Source of the DNA: Acidiphilium sp. C61
GTDB taxonomy: Bacteria; Pseudomonadota; Alphaproteobacteria; Acetobacterales; Acetobacteraceae
DNA length: 64,000 bases
Direction of reading: 5' to 3'
Assembly (NCBI RefSeq): GCF_902712915.1
Contig: NZ_CACTIA010000005.1
Span: 2,323,501-2,387,500, forward strand
Part shown: one piece after another, positions 61,269-64,000 of the stretch
Numbering within the stretch: position 1 is the first letter of the stretch
Layout of the letters: every line of letters starts with the position of its first letter
Translations under genes and position numbers: made by a program
The notes under the pieces: generated by a model
Told to the model about the DNA's origin: nothing
The model's input: the letters and a program-made list of their open reading frames with translations, nothing else
Databases searched by the model: none

Positions 61269-62030
61269 TCATGGCAGGAGAATGATCGGATCGCCGTGCG
61301 CGATCCGGCCGGGATGGACGATTTCGGCATAAATTCCGCAATCGACATGACCAAAATGCGTCATCAACTCCTTGACCGGATTGGCATCGCGCGCCCGGGT
61401 TTCGGGGTTGATCGTGGTGGCCGCGCAGCGGTCGATCCGGGCGGTCACGCGCAGCCGCGCCGCGCCGATCGCGAGCGTGCGGCCCACCCAGCCGAGTTCG
61501 GCCCAAGGTTCGGCTCCTTCGAAATAGATATTCGCGCGAAACCGCAGCCTGTGTCGCGGCGCACCCGTCGCCGCCTCCAGCGCCCGCAGGCTGGACAGGC
61601 CGATCAGGCTGATCACCTGGTTGCGATGATCCGAGAAGCTGTGGCCGGAGACGTGGTGGAACCGCGGCGTCCCGCGCATTTCCGCCGGCAGGGCGGCGGC
61701 GAGGAACGCGCCAAGCGCATCCCGTCCGGCCTCGGTCAGCGGCGAGGCGTCGATCGCGGCGCCATCCGGCGCGATGAGGGTGAGCATGCAAGTGGCGTCG
61801 TTGAACCGGCAGTCGATGCCGATGGCGTCGGGATTGCGGGCAAGGCAGAGGAACTCCGTCTTCGGGCGCCAGTCCGGCGCTGCCGGATCGAAACCGCAAT
61901 CGCCCTGCGCCAGCGCGAAGGCGCGGTCCCAGGCGATCGCCCGCCCGGTTTCGAGATCGGCCCCGGCCAGCGCCTCGCCGGTCAGCCCCTTGACCGGATA
62001 GCGGAAGAGTTGGTCGACGAGCATGGTCAT
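61269..62030 (-). CDS. MOSC domain protein (YcbX/MARC-like)
   Basis: The protein has 253 residues. The N-terminal MOSC_N beta-barrel (LVDQLFRYPVKGLTGEALAGADLE) leads to the MOSC domain with RANIYFEGAEPWAE, CAATTINPETRARD and HFGHVDCGIYAEIV. Family members bind sulfurated molybdenum cofactor and act as reductases or sulfur carriers (N-hydroxylated compounds in YcbX and mARC). The neighbouring mobB, moaD and moaE support a cofactor link. It is divergent from clpB with 117 bp between starts. Confidence 0.9.
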   Translation of the reverse strand: MTMLVDQLFRYPVKGLTGEALAGADLETGRAIAWDRAFALAQGDCGFDPAAPDWRPKTEFLCLARNPDAIGIDCRFNDATCMLTLIAPDGAAIDASPLTEAGRDALGAFLAAALPAEMRGTPRFHHVSGHSFSDHRNQVISLIGLSSLRALEAATGAPRHRLRFRANIYFEGAEPWAELGWVGRTLAIGAARLRVTARIDRCAATTINPETRARDANPVKELMTHFGHVDCGIYAEIVHPGRIAHGDPIILLP

Positions 62031-62043
62031 GGGTGCGGTTCCT

Positions 62044-62072
62044 CTTGAGCAGGATCAATGCAGCAACCATGT
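62044..62072 (+). promoter_or_regulatory. Candidate heat-shock (RpoH) promoter of clpB
   Basis: CTTGAG (62044-62049) and CCATGT (62067-62072) resemble the -35 CTTGAA and -10 CCATNT boxes of sigma-32 promoters. The 17-bp spacing is acceptable for the alphaproteobacterial form. It is about 75 bp before the clpB ATG. The assignment is by pattern only. Confidence 0.35.
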
Positions 62073-62147
62073 CCACCAGACAAGGTTGGATCATCGCCTC
62101 GTGAGGGATGATCCGGCCAGGTCGCCTGATGAAAGGGATCGAATACA

Positions 62148-64000
<1,853 letters not shown>

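Overview
The window is a gene-dense, high-GC stretch of an alphaproteobacterial chromosome, most likely from the acetic-acid-bacteria family (Acetobacteraceae, Acidiphilium-like). That placement is inference. It rests on the hopanoid tailoring genes (hpnH, hpnI, hpnJ, hpnK, hpnM), a CtrA-family regulator, an MbfA-type ferritin/VIT iron exporter, system I cytochrome c maturation genes, and heavy use of ATGA, GTGA and TGATG gene overlaps. No rRNA, tRNA, CRISPR array, prophage or replication origin was found. One complete insertion sequence is present.

Layout. 1-4.1 kb (minus): a three-gene chain of SEC-C/TPR sulfotransferase, TPR glycosyltransferase and a truncated periplasmic binding protein. 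4.2-7.7 kb: mbfA, a nitronate monooxygenase, a GST and ygfZ. 7.7-12.7 kb (plus): an overlapping chain of two glycosyltransferases, asparagine synthetase and a dihydroorotase-family hydrolase, then a cold-shock gene with a long leader and a strong terminator. 13.2-19.1 kb (minus): methyltransferase, O-antigen ligase-like membrane protein, beta-propeller, fatty-acid-hydroxylase-family enzyme, dinB and a DUF2807 protein. 19.1-20.6 kb: an alpha/beta hydrolase facing an EVE/YciI gene pair. 20.7-26.3 kb (plus): ccmCDEFGHI followed by a small SDHAF4-like gene. 26.3-35.8 kb: a ClC transporter with altered signature motifs, a TPP enzyme, a secreted HExxH protein, hrpB, and dsbD with a secreted partner. 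35.9-38.8 kb: cytochrome c4, palindromic repeats split by an IS5-family element, and an ABC-type binding protein. 38.9-48.7 kb: a quinone oxidoreductase, then a dnaB-ecsC-alr-mlaE-mlaF block bracketed by two related, AT-richer RTX/beta-solenoid-like genes. 48.9-57.5 kb: dxs-hpnM-hpnI-hpnJ-hpnK facing ispH-hpnH. 57.5-64 kb: a CtrA-like regulator, molybdenum cofactor genes (moaE, moaD, mobB, a MOSC protein), a frameshifted lipoprotein, pgsA and the start of clpB.

How the genes work together. The 49-57 kb block joins two MEP-pathway enzymes (Dxs, IspH) with enzymes that extend hopanes and, by analogy with Burkholderia, build the bacteriohopanetetrol cyclitol ether. The ccm genes, DsbD and cytochrome c4 form a periplasmic thiol/cytochrome theme. 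MlaE/MlaF, the glycosyltransferases, the O-antigen ligase-like protein and the hopanoid genes all concern the envelope.

Most unusual signals. (1) A palindromic repeat family whose TAG/CTA ends supply the stop codons of four genes. (2) The two RTX-like paralogues bracketing the dnaB-mla block. (3) A CtrA paralogue with arginine at position 51, where the phosphoacceptor aspartate should be. (4) A lipoprotein gene broken at two G-tracts, each needing one extra G. (5) A 17-codon leader ORF overlapping the dxs start.
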